A stretch of DNA of 56,547 bases. It comes from Sulfuricurvum sp. (GTDB lineage: Bacteria; Campylobacterota; Campylobacteria; Campylobacterales; Sulfurimonadaceae). Position 1 is the stretch's first letter; the number at the start of each line of letters is the position of its first letter. Below are positions 1-7,795 of the stretch, in pieces. The stretch covers positions 1 through 56,547 of the forward strand of contig JAABPY010000131.1 in the NCBI GenBank assembly GCA_011391735.1, written 5' to 3'. A program made the position numbers and the translations under genes. The notes below the pieces were generated by a model that saw only the letters and a program-made list of their open reading frames with translations, did no database searches and was not told the origin of the DNA.

Positions 1-225
1 GGTATAGGGAAATTAGCAACCAAAGCGTATCACACACACAGTGGTTACTTCGGTAGCGTTAAAAGCGAAAAACTTTCAGAGCTTATGATTACTAATCCTG
101 AAAAACTTTTCAAACTTGCAGCACGTGGGATGCTTCCTAAGACAAAATTGGGTCGCGCAATGATCAAAAAACTAAAAGTCTATGCTGGTGCGGAACATCC
201 TCACACTGCACAGATCGCTAAGTAA
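1..225 (+). CDS. rplM: 50S ribosomal protein L13, C-terminal part
   Basis: This is an open frame from the first base to a TAA at 223-225, giving the last 74 residues of L13. The stretch THSGYFG, the [12 protein letters not shown] segment and the C-terminal [11 protein letters not shown] are typical of the family. L13 is an early-assembling protein of the large subunit. rpsI follows after nine bases, the conserved bacterial L13-S9 operon order. The 5' part lies outside the window. Confidence 0.97.
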   Translation, partial: GIGKLATKAYHTHSGYFGSVKSEKLSELMITNPEKLFKLAARGMLPKTKLGRAMIKKLKVYAGAEHPHTAQIAK

Positions 226-234
226 GGATAAATA

Positions 235-624
235 ATGGCAAAAACTTATGCAACTGGCAGAAGAAAAACATCTATCGCTAAAGTATGGTTGACTCCAGGA
301 ACGGGTAAAATTACCGTTAATGGTCTTTCACTTGACGCATGGCTTGGTGGTCTTGAAGCGAAAAAATTGCGTGTAACGCAACCTCTTTCTCTTACCAAAC
401 AAGACACATCGGTTGACATCAACGCAACCACAGTAGGTGGCGGTTTCTCAGGTCAATCGGATGCACTTCGTCATGGTATTTCTCGTGCACTTTGTACGTT
501 TAATCCTGAATTCCGTCCGGTTCTTAAACCATACGGTATGTTGACTCGTGATTCACGTATCGTTGAACGTAAAAAACCAGGTCTTCGTAAAGCACGTCGT
601 TCACCTCAATTCTCAAAGCGTTAA
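235..624 (+). CDS. rpsI: 30S ribosomal protein S9
   Basis: The 129-residue protein has the S9 hallmarks: N-terminal [14 protein letters not shown], central [19 protein letters not shown], and the basic tail ending PQFSKR that reaches toward P-site tRNA in the 30S head. Length is normal for the family. It is co-transcribed with rplM, with an AAGGATAA ribosome-binding site just upstream of the ATG at 235, and is followed by a hairpin and T-run at 645-669. Confidence 0.98.
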   Translation: MAKTYATGRRKTSIAKVWLTPGTGKITVNGLSLDAWLGGLEAKKLRVTQPLSLTKQDTSVDINATTVGGGFSGQSDALRHGISRALCTFNPEFRPVLKPYGMLTRDSRIVERKKPGLRKARRSPQFSKR

Positions 625-644
625 TCGTTTTATTTTCTTCTTTC

Positions 645-669
645 TCTCGGGTTCTCCGAGGGTTTTTTC
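645..669 (+). terminator. Rho-independent terminator of rplM-rpsI
   Basis: A CTCGG stem (646-650) pairs with CCGAG (656-660) around a five-base loop, followed by GGTTTTTT. The position, 20 bases after the rpsI stop, fits the end of the ribosomal operon. Confidence 0.8.
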
Positions 670-734
670 TCATTTGCATCTTCTCATTAGCTTAAAATAA
701 TATATGATACCACACCTTTTTTACTGGAGTAATT

Positions 735-2339
735 ATGGTCTCTTTTTTTAAATCATTTAAAGTCCGATCGTGGACACTTATCGTTTCGGTAGCTCTCTTT
801 TTGACCCTTGTTGCGAATATTGCTTTCTTCAAACATGTCATAGAAGTTTATCCCCTCTCATGGAGCAGTGCCCCTTTTATTGTATCGTTGGCATTGGTGT
901 TGATGAGTGTTACGATCATTCTTTTGTCCCTTTTTAGTTTCCGTCGTACCCTCAAGCCTGTTATCATTTTAATTTTAATTCTATCGTCGTTTGTTGCCTA
1001 TTTTATGGATACCTACAATACGGTGATTGATACCCATATGATTCAAAATACGTTAGAAACTAATCTGAGTGAATCCTCCGATTTATTTAGTTTTACCCTT
1101 GTATTGTACGTTCTTTTGATCGGCGTACTTCCTTCATTTATCGTCTATAAAGCTAATATAGCTCCGATGAAGCTTAAATCGGCACTTCTCGAGAAAGGAA
1201 AAATCATTGGGATTGCCCTTGCTCTTGTCGCGGTACTTTTATTTGCTTTTAGCAAAAATTATACATCCTTTTTTCGAGAACATAAGCCGTTACGTTATTA
1301 CGCCAATCCAGCCTTTTATCTCTATTCAAGTGGTTCGTATATACAAAAATCATTGTCCCATCCGTATACGGGATTAGCCCTTTATGCCCAAGATGCAGTG
1401 GCATCTCCCTCGGATAAAAACCGAAAATTGATTGTTGTTGTCGTTGGAGAAGCAGCGCGATGGGATCATTTCTCTCTCAATGGCTATTCACGTGAAACGA
1501 ATCCATTGCTCAAAAATGAGGATATTGTCAACTTTACTCAGTTCACCTCCTGCGGTACGGAGACGGCGATCTCCGTTCCGTGTATGTTCTCCTCTTTTGG
1601 TCGAGAAAATTACGAGGGGGAAAAAGCGAAACATACCGAAAATATTTTGGATGTTCTCAAACGCTCGGGAGCGAATATTTTGTGGCGGGATAACAACTCC
1701 GATTCCAAAGGGGTAGCAGAACGTGTGACCTACGAGGATTACAAAATACCGGCTAACAATACGATTTGCGAAGATGGTGAGTGCCGTGATGAGGGGATGT
1801 TAGTTGGGCTTGATACGTACATTAAGGCTCATCCCAAAGGGGATATTGTTATCGTTCTTCACCAGATGGGCAATCACGGTCCTGCCTATTACAAACGGTA
1901 TCCGAAAGAATTTGAGAAATTTACCCCTGTGTGCAAAAGCAATCAGTTGGAACAATGCACCCAAGCGGAAATTGCCAATGGATATGATAATGTCCTTCTT
2001 TATACCGATTATTTTTTGAAGAAAACGATTGATTTTCTTAAAAAGAATGATTCATCCTTTGCAACGGCGATGTTTTATGTAAGCGATCATGGGGAGTCAT
2101 TGGGGGAGAATGGTCTCTATCTCCACGGGTTTCCGTACGCCATTGCCCCTGAAGCACAAAAGCATGTCCCTGCCGTAATGTGGTTTGGTGAAAAATTCAA
2201 GGTGAATAAGGTGGCGTTGAAGCAACGTGCATCTCAACCCTACAGCCAAGATTTTATATTTGATACGTTGTTGGGGATGAGTGAAGTGAAGACCTCTGTC
2301 TACCGAAGCGAGCTGGATATTTTGCATGGCATCCACTAA
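735..2339 (+). CDS. Phosphoethanolamine transferase, EptA/MCR family
   Basis: This inner-membrane enzyme would move phosphoethanolamine from phosphatidylethanolamine to lipid A or another periplasmic acceptor. The 534-residue protein starts with about five membrane segments (residues 12-180), followed by a periplasmic alkaline-phosphatase-fold domain. Visible catalytic features are VVVGEAARWDH with metal ligand Glu about 239, SCGTETAISVPC with the probable nucleophile Thr about 277, HQMGNHGP near 366, and SDHGES with Asp about 451 and His about 452. Paired cysteines are typical of the family. The next gene overlaps it by 14 bases and encodes a PAP2 protein, a common partnership. Specific substrate (lipid A, flagellar rod protein or glycan, as for Campylobacter EptC) cannot be told from sequence. 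Confidence 0.92.
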   Translation: MVSFFKSFKVRSWTLIVSVALFLTLVANIAFFKHVIEVYPLSWSSAPFIVSLALVLMSVTIILLSLFSFRRTLKPVIILILILSSFVAYFMDTYNTVIDTHMIQNTLETNLSESSDLFSFTLVLYVLLIGVLPSFIVYKANIAPMKLKSALLEKGKIIGIALALVAVLLFAFSKNYTSFFREHKPLRYYANPAFYLYSSGSYIQKSLSHPYTGLALYAQDAVASPSDKNRKLIVVVVGEAARWDHFSLNGYSRETNPLLKNEDIVNFTQFTSCGTETAISVPCMFSSFGRENYEGEKAKHTENILDVLKRSGANILWRDNNSDSKGVAERVTYEDYKIPANNTICEDGECRDEGMLVGLDTYIKAHPKGDIVIVLHQMGNHGPAYYKRYPKEFEKFTPVCKSNQLEQCTQAEIANGYDNVLLYTDYFLKKTIDFLKKNDSSFATAMFYVSDHGESLGENGLYLHGFPYAIAPEAQKHVPAVMWFGEKFKVNKVALKQRASQPYSQDFIFDTLLGMSEVKTSVYRSELDILHGIH

Positions 2340-3027
2340 AAATATTCTCCTTACCGCTCTTCTCCTCTTAGGGGCAATCTTGTTTTTTGGATTGAGCGGT
2401 GCGGATATTGCGATACAAAGCCTTTTTTATAACCCTCAAACCCATCAATGGCTTGTTGATTCAAACAATGCCGTTTTGAAATTTGTTTTTTACGATGGAA
2501 TCAAACGGCTATTGATCATTATCGGCGTTGTTGTTTTAGTTGGATTGATGGTTGGATGGAAACGCCCTTCATTACAACCGTATCGACGGGGGTTAATTAT
2601 TCTCCTTGCCTCCTCGATAGTTGTCCCCCTTATTGTGGGTTCTCTAAAAGCGGTGACGAATATGCCATGTCCCAAAAATGTTGAAATATTTGGGGGAACG
2701 TATCCGCATACGTGTGTGTGGGAGAGATACGGAAATAATGAGTGCCCCAAAGAGAAGCAAAAATGTTGGCCAGCAGGACATGCGAGTGGGGGATTTGCGT
2801 TGATGGCATTGGTTTTTCTCTTCCAGAGACGACGGGCGAAAATAGTCGCTATGGGCTCTGCACTACTCATCGGTTGGAGTATGGGGACGTATAAAATGCT
2901 CATAGGAGATCATTTCTTTAGCCATTCGGTGATTACGATGATATTGGCGTGGCTGTTGATAGTATTGATTGTACGGGGGGTGGATATACTGTTTCCACGA
3001 AGTATTAAGGGTTGTTACGTACAATAA
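2326..3027 (+). CDS. PAP2-superfamily membrane phosphatase
   Basis: The 233-residue polytopic protein carries a PAP2 signature in the variant form found beside eptA genes. It has SLKAVTNMPCP, where Cys replaces the usual Arg of the KxxxxxxRP motif, then CWPAGHASGG for PSGH (about residue 150), then GDHFFSH for the third motif. It likely removes phosphate from a lipid (lipid A, undecaprenyl-PP or a phosphatidyl lipid) on the periplasmic face. The ATG lies inside the end of the phosphoethanolamine transferase gene, so translation is probably coupled. Whether it prepares lipid A for modification or recycles the diacylglycerol product is inference. Confidence 0.88.
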   Translation: MASTKNILLTALLLLGAILFFGLSGADIAIQSLFYNPQTHQWLVDSNNAVLKFVFYDGIKRLLIIIGVVVLVGLMVGWKRPSLQPYRRGLIILLASSIVVPLIVGSLKAVTNMPCPKNVEIFGGTYPHTCVWERYGNNECPKEKQKCWPAGHASGGFALMALVFLFQRRRAKIVAMGSALLIGWSMGTYKMLIGDHFFSHSVITMILAWLLIVLIVRGVDILFPRSIKGCYVQ

Positions 3028-3057
3028 TAAATTACGTGAAGTAATGGACAAAATGTC

Positions 3058-3087
3058 TTGCCAAAAAGGTCTTTTTTTGGCTATACT
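3058..3087 (+). promoter_or_regulatory. Sigma-70 promoter of tRNA-Gly(UCC)
   Basis: TTGCCA at 3058-3063, an 18-base spacer and TATACT at 3082-3087 place the start about six bases before the mature tRNA. The spacer contains an A5/T7 inverted repeat that could double as a weak terminator for the upstream PAP2 gene. The -10 region TATACTTCCACT is identical to that of the other tRNA-Gly at 34347. Confidence 0.75.
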
Positions 3088-3099
3088 TCCACTACGGAT

Positions 3100-3176
<77 letters not shown>

Positions 3177-3209
3177 TCCGTATCTTTTTAGAATAATGCA
3201 CTTTTATCC

Positions 3210-4223
3210 TCAAATAATCCAAGATCCATTTTCATAAACAATTTCATTTCCCAGTGTAAACGTATCGGTATCGACGAAAATATCGACATGGTATTTCCCG
3301 TCTCGCCGTTTAAATCCAGGTTTGCCGTAGATACCGTGCTTCGCCCCCAAGGATAAATGAACACCGCACATTCGCTCATACGTTCCTGTATCCGCAACGG
3401 TGCGTGTTTTGTCAAAGGCTCTATTAAGACCCAATCCTAGTTCCCGTACCCAAACCGTCCCTTCATCTCGACGAATATTAAAGAGTATCTCATCAAACGC
3501 AGGGGTGGAGTTTTCACATTCTACAACTTGCCCCTCTTTGACGATAATGGTGATGGGAATTTCGGGAGTATTGAGTTTATACGTGACATCCCCAAAACAA
3601 AAAATCTTCGCCCGTCCATTGAGTGCACGTAAATCTTGCGCTTCGGTAAAGACTTCTCCTAGCGGAAACTGCCCCCCCGTATTGGGCATATCGGAGTAAT
3701 CGCCAATATTAAGTTTGGCAGATTCAAAAGGGGTACTGTAGACCAAAAGTTCACCACCACTGTCGATAACACCAAATGGAGCACTGTCTATTTTGGCTTT
3801 GAGGGCACGCCCCACCCCTCGATAATAGTGCGCATCATACTCTAAGGAATCGATATAATAGGATGCTTCATCATCGGACATACGGCTAAGATGGGGGTGT
3901 TCGATCACTTTGATCTGTTTTTTAAAGAGTTCGACCCGCAGACGAAACTCATTGAGACGAAAACTTTTGGATTGGATCAATACGACCAAATCGAAGGGGT
4001 GTAGTGAATCAAAAATTGACAGTATCTCTTCAGGTGCGCTAGCATTAAAATCAATAAGTAAGGCATTGGGTAAAGCACGTTTATACCCTTGCATCAACAA
4101 CGTAGAGAGGAGACAATCGGTGTCATAAACGACGATCGCACGCTCTTTATCGGTGTGGTTAAAAGCGGTTGTGATAAGAGGTGTTAGGTTCTGGTGGGCT
4201 TTTTGAATCAATGTCTCGGACAT
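3210..4223 (-). CDS. Aminopeptidase M29-like protein (AmpS/PepS-related)
   Basis: The 337-residue protein resembles the thermophilic metallopeptidase (M29, aminopeptidase T/PepS) family mainly in its C-terminal half. Visible there are a stretch with VRELGLGLNRAF, then YERMCGVHLSLGAKHGIYG and GKYHVDIFVDTDTF. These match the family's conserved Glu/His metal-site region and final Asp. The N-terminal half is less recognisable and the protein is shorter than the usual ~370-410 residues, so peptidase activity is a family inference. It is transcribed leftwards from a promoter near 4484, with a roughly 250-base leader holding two very small ORFs and two hairpins. No operon partner follows; a tRNA gene lies downstream on the opposite strand. 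Confidence 0.65.
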   Translation of the reverse strand: MSETLIQKAHQNLTPLITTAFNHTDKERAIVVYDTDCLLSTLLMQGYKRALPNALLIDFNASAPEEILSIFDSLHPFDLVVLIQSKSFRLNEFRLRVELFKKQIKVIEHPHLSRMSDDEASYYIDSLEYDAHYYRGVGRALKAKIDSAPFGVIDSGGELLVYSTPFESAKLNIGDYSDMPNTGGQFPLGEVFTEAQDLRALNGRAKIFCFGDVTYKLNTPEIPITIIVKEGQVVECENSTPAFDEILFNIRRDEGTVWVRELGLGLNRAFDKTRTVADTGTYERMCGVHLSLGAKHGIYGKPGFKRRDGKYHVDIFVDTDTFTLGNEIVYENGSWII

Positions 4224-4282
4224 AATTTTTCCTTATTTTTCAAGGTTGTGATGAACTTTTAAAGAGGGGAAAATTGGGGGAT

Positions 4283-4301
4283 CAAGGGGATAGACCCCTT
4301 G
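4283..4301 (-). terminator. Hairpin between small ORF and peptidase gene
   Basis: A perfect 7-bp stem CAAGGGG/CCCCTTG closes a five-base loop, reading leftwards just after the 19-codon ORF stop. Downstream bases are C- and T-rich rather than a clean T-run, so it may be a pause, a weak terminator or an mRNA end-stabilising stem. Confidence 0.45.
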
Positions 4302-4304
4302 GCA

Positions 4305-4364
4305 CTAATGAATTAGTGGTGCAAAAATGCACATAAGAAATAGTGTGAGTATGATCTTATCCAT
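4305..4364 (-). CDS. Predicted 19-residue hydrophobic peptide
   Basis: An ATG at 4364 opens MDKIILTLFLMCIFAPLIH then TAG. An AAGGGGG ribosome-binding site sits five bases upstream. The peptide is one hydrophobic helix with a charged N-terminus, like the very short type I toxins (Ibs, about 19 residues) in size and composition only. It sits in the leader RNA of the M29-like gene, downstream of an intrinsic terminator. It could be a leader peptide, a toxin-like peptide, or untranslated. No homology is claimed. Confidence 0.4.
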   Translation of the reverse strand: MDKIILTLFLMCIFAPLIH

Positions 4365-4396
4365 AACGACCCCCTTCTGTTGAATCTTTGGAGGAC

Positions 4397-4432
4397 AAAA
4401 AAAAAGGTCAAGGGGTAATTAATCCCTTAACC
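4397..4432 (-). terminator. Intrinsic terminator in leader (attenuator candidate)
   Basis: Reading leftwards, GGTTAAGGG pairs with CCCTTGACC across an AT-rich loop and is followed immediately by nine T. It lies about 45-80 bases after the predicted transcription start and overlaps the 9-codon ORF, so most transcripts could stop here unless the stem is disrupted. Confidence 0.7.
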
Positions 4433-4437
4433 TTCAT
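4408..4437 (-). CDS. Predicted 9-residue leader peptide
   Basis: ATG at 4437 opens MKVKGLITP then TGA at 4408-4410. GGAG stands seven bases before the ATG. The coding bases form both arms of the terminator stem, so a ribosome translating it would open the hairpin. No run of one amino acid is present, so no classical amino-acid attenuation signal is visible. Confidence 0.4.
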   Translation of the reverse strand: MKVKGLITP

Positions 4438-4483
4438 ATTGTCGCTCCATTGATTCAACAGAAAAGTCACACTCACAAAATGG

Positions 4484-4492
4484 ATTATATCA
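4484..4492 (-). promoter_or_regulatory. Extended -10 promoter for leader and M29-like gene
   Basis: Leftward TGATATAAT is a perfect extended -10 element (TGnTATAAT), predicting a start near 4477. It is back to back with the rightward promoter at 4515. Confidence 0.7.
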
Positions 4493-4514
4493 CAAGAGTT
4501 CTTAACGATTACGC

Positions 4515-4520
4515 TATAAT
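4515..4520 (+). promoter_or_regulatory. -10 box for the solute-binding protein gene
   Basis: TATAAT in the context ACGCTATAAT lies 23 bases before the TTG start of the next gene, so the leader is very short. The same GCTATAAT form recurs at 15671, 27837 and 34414. Confidence 0.6.
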
Positions 4521-4543
4521 TCATTCTAAAAACAGGTCAAATA

Positions 4544-6046
4544 TTGAAATTCTTATCTTTTCTCCTCCTTTTTAGCCTCTCACTCATCGCTTCAACCCTT
4601 CATCTTAGTGCCTCATCCAATCCAGCCCGCCTCAATCCCCTTATTGCAACGGACTCCGCGAGTGGTGAAATTACCAATTTTATTTTTAATGCCCTTGTCA
4701 AATACGACGCTACAGGGCAAAATGTAATCGGGGATTTGGCCAAGGAGTACAAGCGACTCTCCCCCACCGTTATCGAGTTCAAGCTTCGTCGTGGGGTGAA
4801 ATGGAGCGATGGGAAACCTTTTAGTGCCGAGGATGTGGTCTTTACTTATAATCTTATCACCTCTGCTAAAGTGACAAGCCCCTATTCGACCGATTTTCGG
4901 GTGGTCAAAGAGGTGCGGGCGATGGATCCCTATACGGTACGAGTCACCTATACGAAGCCCTATTTTAAAGCGTTAGAGATCTGGATGATGGGGATTGTCC
5001 CTCGTCATATTCTTGAAAAAGAAAAAGATATTATGGGGAGCTCTTTTAATACCCATCCCATCGGAACAGGGCCGTATATCTTGAAAAAACTGGAGTTTTC
5101 CAAGCAAATAGAACTACGTGCCAACCCCTATTATTTCGAACACCGCCCCAAAATAGAGACGATAGTTTTTCATATTATCAGCGACCCAATGACTCGTTTT
5201 TTGATGCTGAAAAACGGTGAAATTGATATTGATGGATTGGATCCGATGCAAGCGCAGCGTCAGCTGGACAAAAACTTTCATCAACGGTTTAAACAATTGG
5301 AATTACCCTCACACAGCTACACCTATTTGGGGTTTAATTTACGGCTCAAAAAGTTTCAAGACCCCAGAGTTCGTGAAGCACTCTCCCTTGCTGTTGATCG
5401 CCAAGAGTTGGTTGATATTTTATTTCTCAATCACGGGAGTGTCTGTACAGGTCCTTTTTTACCAGGGAGTAAAGGGTTTAATACAGCGATAAAAGCCCCC
5501 AAACAAGACCTCGTTCGGGCGAAAGCTCTTCTAAAATCGGCAGGGTATGATCCGAAAAATCCCCTGTGCTTTGAAATTGCCACCTCCAACTCCAACCCTA
5601 TTCGCCCCTACGCAGCGGAGATAATGCAACGGCAACTTTTAGCCATTGGGGTCAAAGTAACTCTCAAGGTAATGGAGTGGCAAGCTTTTTTAAACACCGT
5701 CGTTATGCCCAAAAAGTTTGAAACGGTACTGTTGGGATGGGGGCTTTCTCTCACCCCTGATCCGTATATGATTTGGCACAGCAATGGGGATGTCGCAGGG
5801 GGATTTAATATGATTGGGTATCATTCCAAAAAAACGGATAGATTGATCGAAACAATGGAAAATTCGACGCAACCAGAGACGACAGCAGCCCTTCAACGGG
5901 AGATTTTTGCCTCGATTGTCCACGATAATCCGTATCTTTTTTTGGTCGTTCCCAATGATATTCATGTCTATAACCGACAGATACAAGGGATAAAACCGAC
6001 GATAAACGGGATTTGGGACAATTATATTGATTGGGAGAAAAAATGA
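4544..6046 (+). CDS. ABC transporter solute-binding protein, family 5 (peptide/nickel type)
   Basis: The 500-residue periplasmic protein has a signal peptide (MKFLSFLLLFSLSLIASTLHL) and the SBP_bac_5 fold signatures: LNPLIATDSASGEI, a typical FKLRRGVKWSDGKPFSAEDVVFTY block (residues about 75-100), PIGTGPYILK, and FNLRLKKFQDPRVREALSLAVDR. It would bind an oligopeptide, nickel chelate or similar ligand for an ABC importer, but no permease or ATPase genes are adjacent, so its transporter must be elsewhere. The start is TTG at 4544 directly before the signal peptide; no better start exists upstream. The stop overlaps the next gene's ATG (ATGA), so the HAD phosphatase is translationally coupled. 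Confidence 0.9.
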   Translation: MKFLSFLLLFSLSLIASTLHLSASSNPARLNPLIATDSASGEITNFIFNALVKYDATGQNVIGDLAKEYKRLSPTVIEFKLRRGVKWSDGKPFSAEDVVFTYNLITSAKVTSPYSTDFRVVKEVRAMDPYTVRVTYTKPYFKALEIWMMGIVPRHILEKEKDIMGSSFNTHPIGTGPYILKKLEFSKQIELRANPYYFEHRPKIETIVFHIISDPMTRFLMLKNGEIDIDGLDPMQAQRQLDKNFHQRFKQLELPSHSYTYLGFNLRLKKFQDPRVREALSLAVDRQELVDILFLNHGSVCTGPFLPGSKGFNTAIKAPKQDLVRAKALLKSAGYDPKNPLCFEIATSNSNPIRPYAAEIMQRQLLAIGVKVTLKVMEWQAFLNTVVMPKKFETVLLGWGLSLTPDPYMIWHSNGDVAGGFNMIGYHSKKTDRLIETMENSTQPETTAALQREIFASIVHDNPYLFLVVPNDIHVYNRQIQGIKPTINGIWDNYIDWEKK

Positions 6047-6693
6047 AAAAAATAATACTGTTTGATTTAGATGGGACATTGATTGACTCAACGGAGGCGA
6101 TATTGGAGAGTTTTTATCACTCACTAAAAACGCATGGAGAGGTTCGTGACATAACCAAGGAGATGATCACTTCACAAATCGGGCACCCTTTGCAAACAAT
6201 GTTCGCTGGGGTTGGGATAGGCAAGGAGACTATTGAATCGCACGTGGCGACGTATAAACTCCATTATCGGGAGATTTCACGTTTCAAAACGTTTATGCTC
6301 CCTTTTGCGGTAGAGGCAATCAAAGAGGCATCACTGTTTGCTCGACTGGGGATTGTCACGACCAAAACAGGGCACTATTCACGTGAATTGATGGAACATT
6401 TTGAGGTGATGGACTATTTTGAGGTGCTTGTTGGTTTTGAGAATGTCACAAATCCCAAACCCCATCCAGAGCCTATTTTGACAGCACTAGAACAGATGGG
6501 TTCAGGGACGCAAAACGTATGGATGATTGGGGATACGAGTTTGGATTTGGAAGCATCGGTGGGTGCAGGGGTAGAGGGGGTAGGGGTTTTAAGTGGTTAT
6601 CATACGGCGGAACAATTGTCTCCATTTCCCTTTACAATTCACAATAATGCCCTTGAAGCGGTTCGTCATATTGCAAAAGAGGGGATAAAGTAA
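6043..6693 (+). CDS. HAD-family phosphatase, phosphoglycolate phosphatase-like
   Basis: The protein of 216 residues begins MKKIILFDLDGTLIDST, the DxDGT HAD motif I with nucleophile Asp 8. The cap domain follows, then a motif II Thr in VTTKTG, motif III Lys in TNPKPHPEP, and motif IV GDTSLDLEA. This is the Gph/PGPase-like subfamily. The start at 6043 is preferred over an upstream in-frame TTG because it has GGGAG at 6033-6037 and overlaps the preceding stop as ATGA. Substrate (2-phosphoglycolate, pyrophosphate or another phosphate ester) is not decided by the sequence. Confidence 0.88.
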   Translation: MKKIILFDLDGTLIDSTEAILESFYHSLKTHGEVRDITKEMITSQIGHPLQTMFAGVGIGKETIESHVATYKLHYREISRFKTFMLPFAVEAIKEASLFARLGIVTTKTGHYSRELMEHFEVMDYFEVLVGFENVTNPKPHPEPILTALEQMGSGTQNVWMIGDTSLDLEASVGAGVEGVGVLSGYHTAEQLSPFPFTIHNNALEAVRHIAKEGIK

Positions 6694-6810
6694 CATTTAT
6701 CCCTAGCCTTTGCAGAGTATCAAAAATGGAAAGCTACATTTAAGAGCAAGTTTCCTAAAATACAGACACTGATAATGCAAGCTTAAAAATTTAAGTCAGA
6801 GGGAGAAGCC

Positions 6811-7368
6811 ATGCTCGAAATTCGATGGCATAGTCGCGCCGGTCAAGGTGCTGTAACAGGTGCAAAAGGTTTAGCGGATGTTGTATCCACTACGGGTAAG
6901 CACGTTCAAGCGTTTGCGTTCTACGGTTCTGCTAAACGGGGTGCTGCAATGACAGCGTACAATCGTGTTGATGATGCACCGATCATGAACCATGAGAAAT
7001 TCATGGCTCCAGATTATGTTTTAGTGATTGACCCTGCTTTGGTGTATGTAGCCGATTTTACAGCATTTGAGAAGCCGGATACGGTTTATATTATTACGAC
7101 CCATCTTAGTACAGAAGAGCTTGTTGCTTCTCAGCCGAAGCTTGAAGGTAAAAAAGTATACACCGTTGATTGTATTAAAATTTCGCAAGAGACAATCGGA
7201 AAAGCGATCCCCAATACACCAATGCTTGGCGCATTGATGAAGGTTTCGGGAATGTATGAGATGGATTTTTTCAAAGAGAATATGATTCGTGTATTGAAAA
7301 AATTACCACAAAAAATTATTGATGCCAACATGATCGCAATCCAACGCGCTTATGATGAAGTAAAGTAA
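6811..7368 (+). CDS. porC: Pyruvate:ferredoxin oxidoreductase gamma subunit
   Basis: The 185-residue subunit carries the POR gamma signature RWHSRAGQGAVTG at its N-terminus and the motif VLVIDPALV. In the PFOR complex it forms the domain that completes the catalytic heterotetramer. It is first in the order gamma-delta-alpha-beta, the arrangement of the split por operon of Helicobacter and relatives. A GAGGGAG ribosome-binding site precedes the ATG. In autotrophic Campylobacterota this complex fixes CO2 onto acetyl-CoA with reduced ferredoxin or flavodoxin (pathway knowledge; direction inferred). Confidence 0.95.
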   Translation: MLEIRWHSRAGQGAVTGAKGLADVVSTTGKHVQAFAFYGSAKRGAAMTAYNRVDDAPIMNHEKFMAPDYVLVIDPALVYVADFTAFEKPDTVYIITTHLSTEELVASQPKLEGKKVYTVDCIKISQETIGKAIPNTPMLGALMKVSGMYEMDFFKENMIRVLKKLPQKIIDANMIAIQRAYDEVK

Positions 7369-7378
7369 GGAGCCTAGA

Positions 7379-7795
7379 ATGGAAAAAGCAGGATGGGATG
7401 GATTTGAAATCGGCGCAATGCTTCGAACATTTGATGGAGCGATACAAAATATTGCGACAACATTGCCAGAAGATAGAGCCTATTCACAATCAAGTTCGTT
7501 TACGGCAAGTGTAGCCGATTGGCGTATTGAAAAGCCGTTGTTTAACAAAGATTATTGTATCGATTGCCAATTTTGTTGGATTTATTGTCCCGATATGTCG
7601 ATTATCGCACGGGATAAGAAGATGATCGGAATTGATTTTGATCACTGTAAAGGGTGCGGAATTTGTGTGGAAGTATGTCCAACCAATCCAAAATCATTGT
7701 TGATGTTCCCTGAGCAACAAGATGAAGATGTGGCACTAGAGCAATGGCCTAAAAAAGTGAAAAAAGAAAAAGAAGATGAAGTAGGGGAAGAATAA
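7379..7795 (+). CDS. porD: Pyruvate:ferredoxin oxidoreductase delta subunit (2x[4Fe-4S])
   Basis: The 138-residue ferredoxin-like subunit has two cluster motifs. CxxCxxCxxxC occurs in CIDCQFCWIYC (Cys 60, 63, 66, 70), and the second in CKGCGICVEVCP (Cys 90, 93, 96, 100). The N-terminal ~55 residues are an extension shared with epsilonproteobacterial PorD proteins, and the tail is highly charged. It passes electrons between the TPP site on the beta subunit and external ferredoxin or flavodoxin. The stop overlaps the porA ATG by one base (TAATG). Confidence 0.95.
   Translation: MEKAGWDGFEIGAMLRTFDGAIQNIATTLPEDRAYSQSSSFTASVADWRIEKPLFNKDYCIDCQFCWIYCPDMSIIARDKKMIGIDFDHCKGCGICVEVCPTNPKSLLMFPEQQDEDVALEQWPKKVKKEKEDEVGEE

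Larger units (their letters stand above)
4377..4461 (-). other. Structured leader RNA element closed by a long-range helix
   Basis: A perfect 10-bp inverted repeat (CTGTTGAATC at 4377-4386, GATTCAACAG at 4452-4461) is reinforced by a second complementary block (GGAG at 4390-4393, CTCC at 4445-4448). Read leftwards, the second block pairs the ribosome-binding site of a 9-codon ORF with sequence after the T-run of an internal terminator. This gives a closed RNA domain of about 85 bases with an inner terminator stem. The architecture suggests transcription attenuation or translational masking. Confidence 0.6.

Noticed and set aside
3060-3081. A/T-rich hairpin after the PAP2 gene as a terminator
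   Set aside because: The same bases form the -35 and spacer of a good tRNA-Gly promoter, which explains them better.
3672-3680. C-run in the M29-like gene as a contingency tract
   Set aside because: Seven C is below the usual length of variable homopolymers in Campylobacterota and it is not near the start.
4377-4461. Outer inverted repeat as a miniature transposon
   Set aside because: No flanking target duplication is seen, and the inner terminator and small ORF match a leader RNA better; not fully excluded.
6031-6042. Upstream TTG start for the HAD phosphatase
   Set aside because: The in-frame ATG at 6043 has a proper ribosome-binding site and the DxDGT motif at the expected distance.
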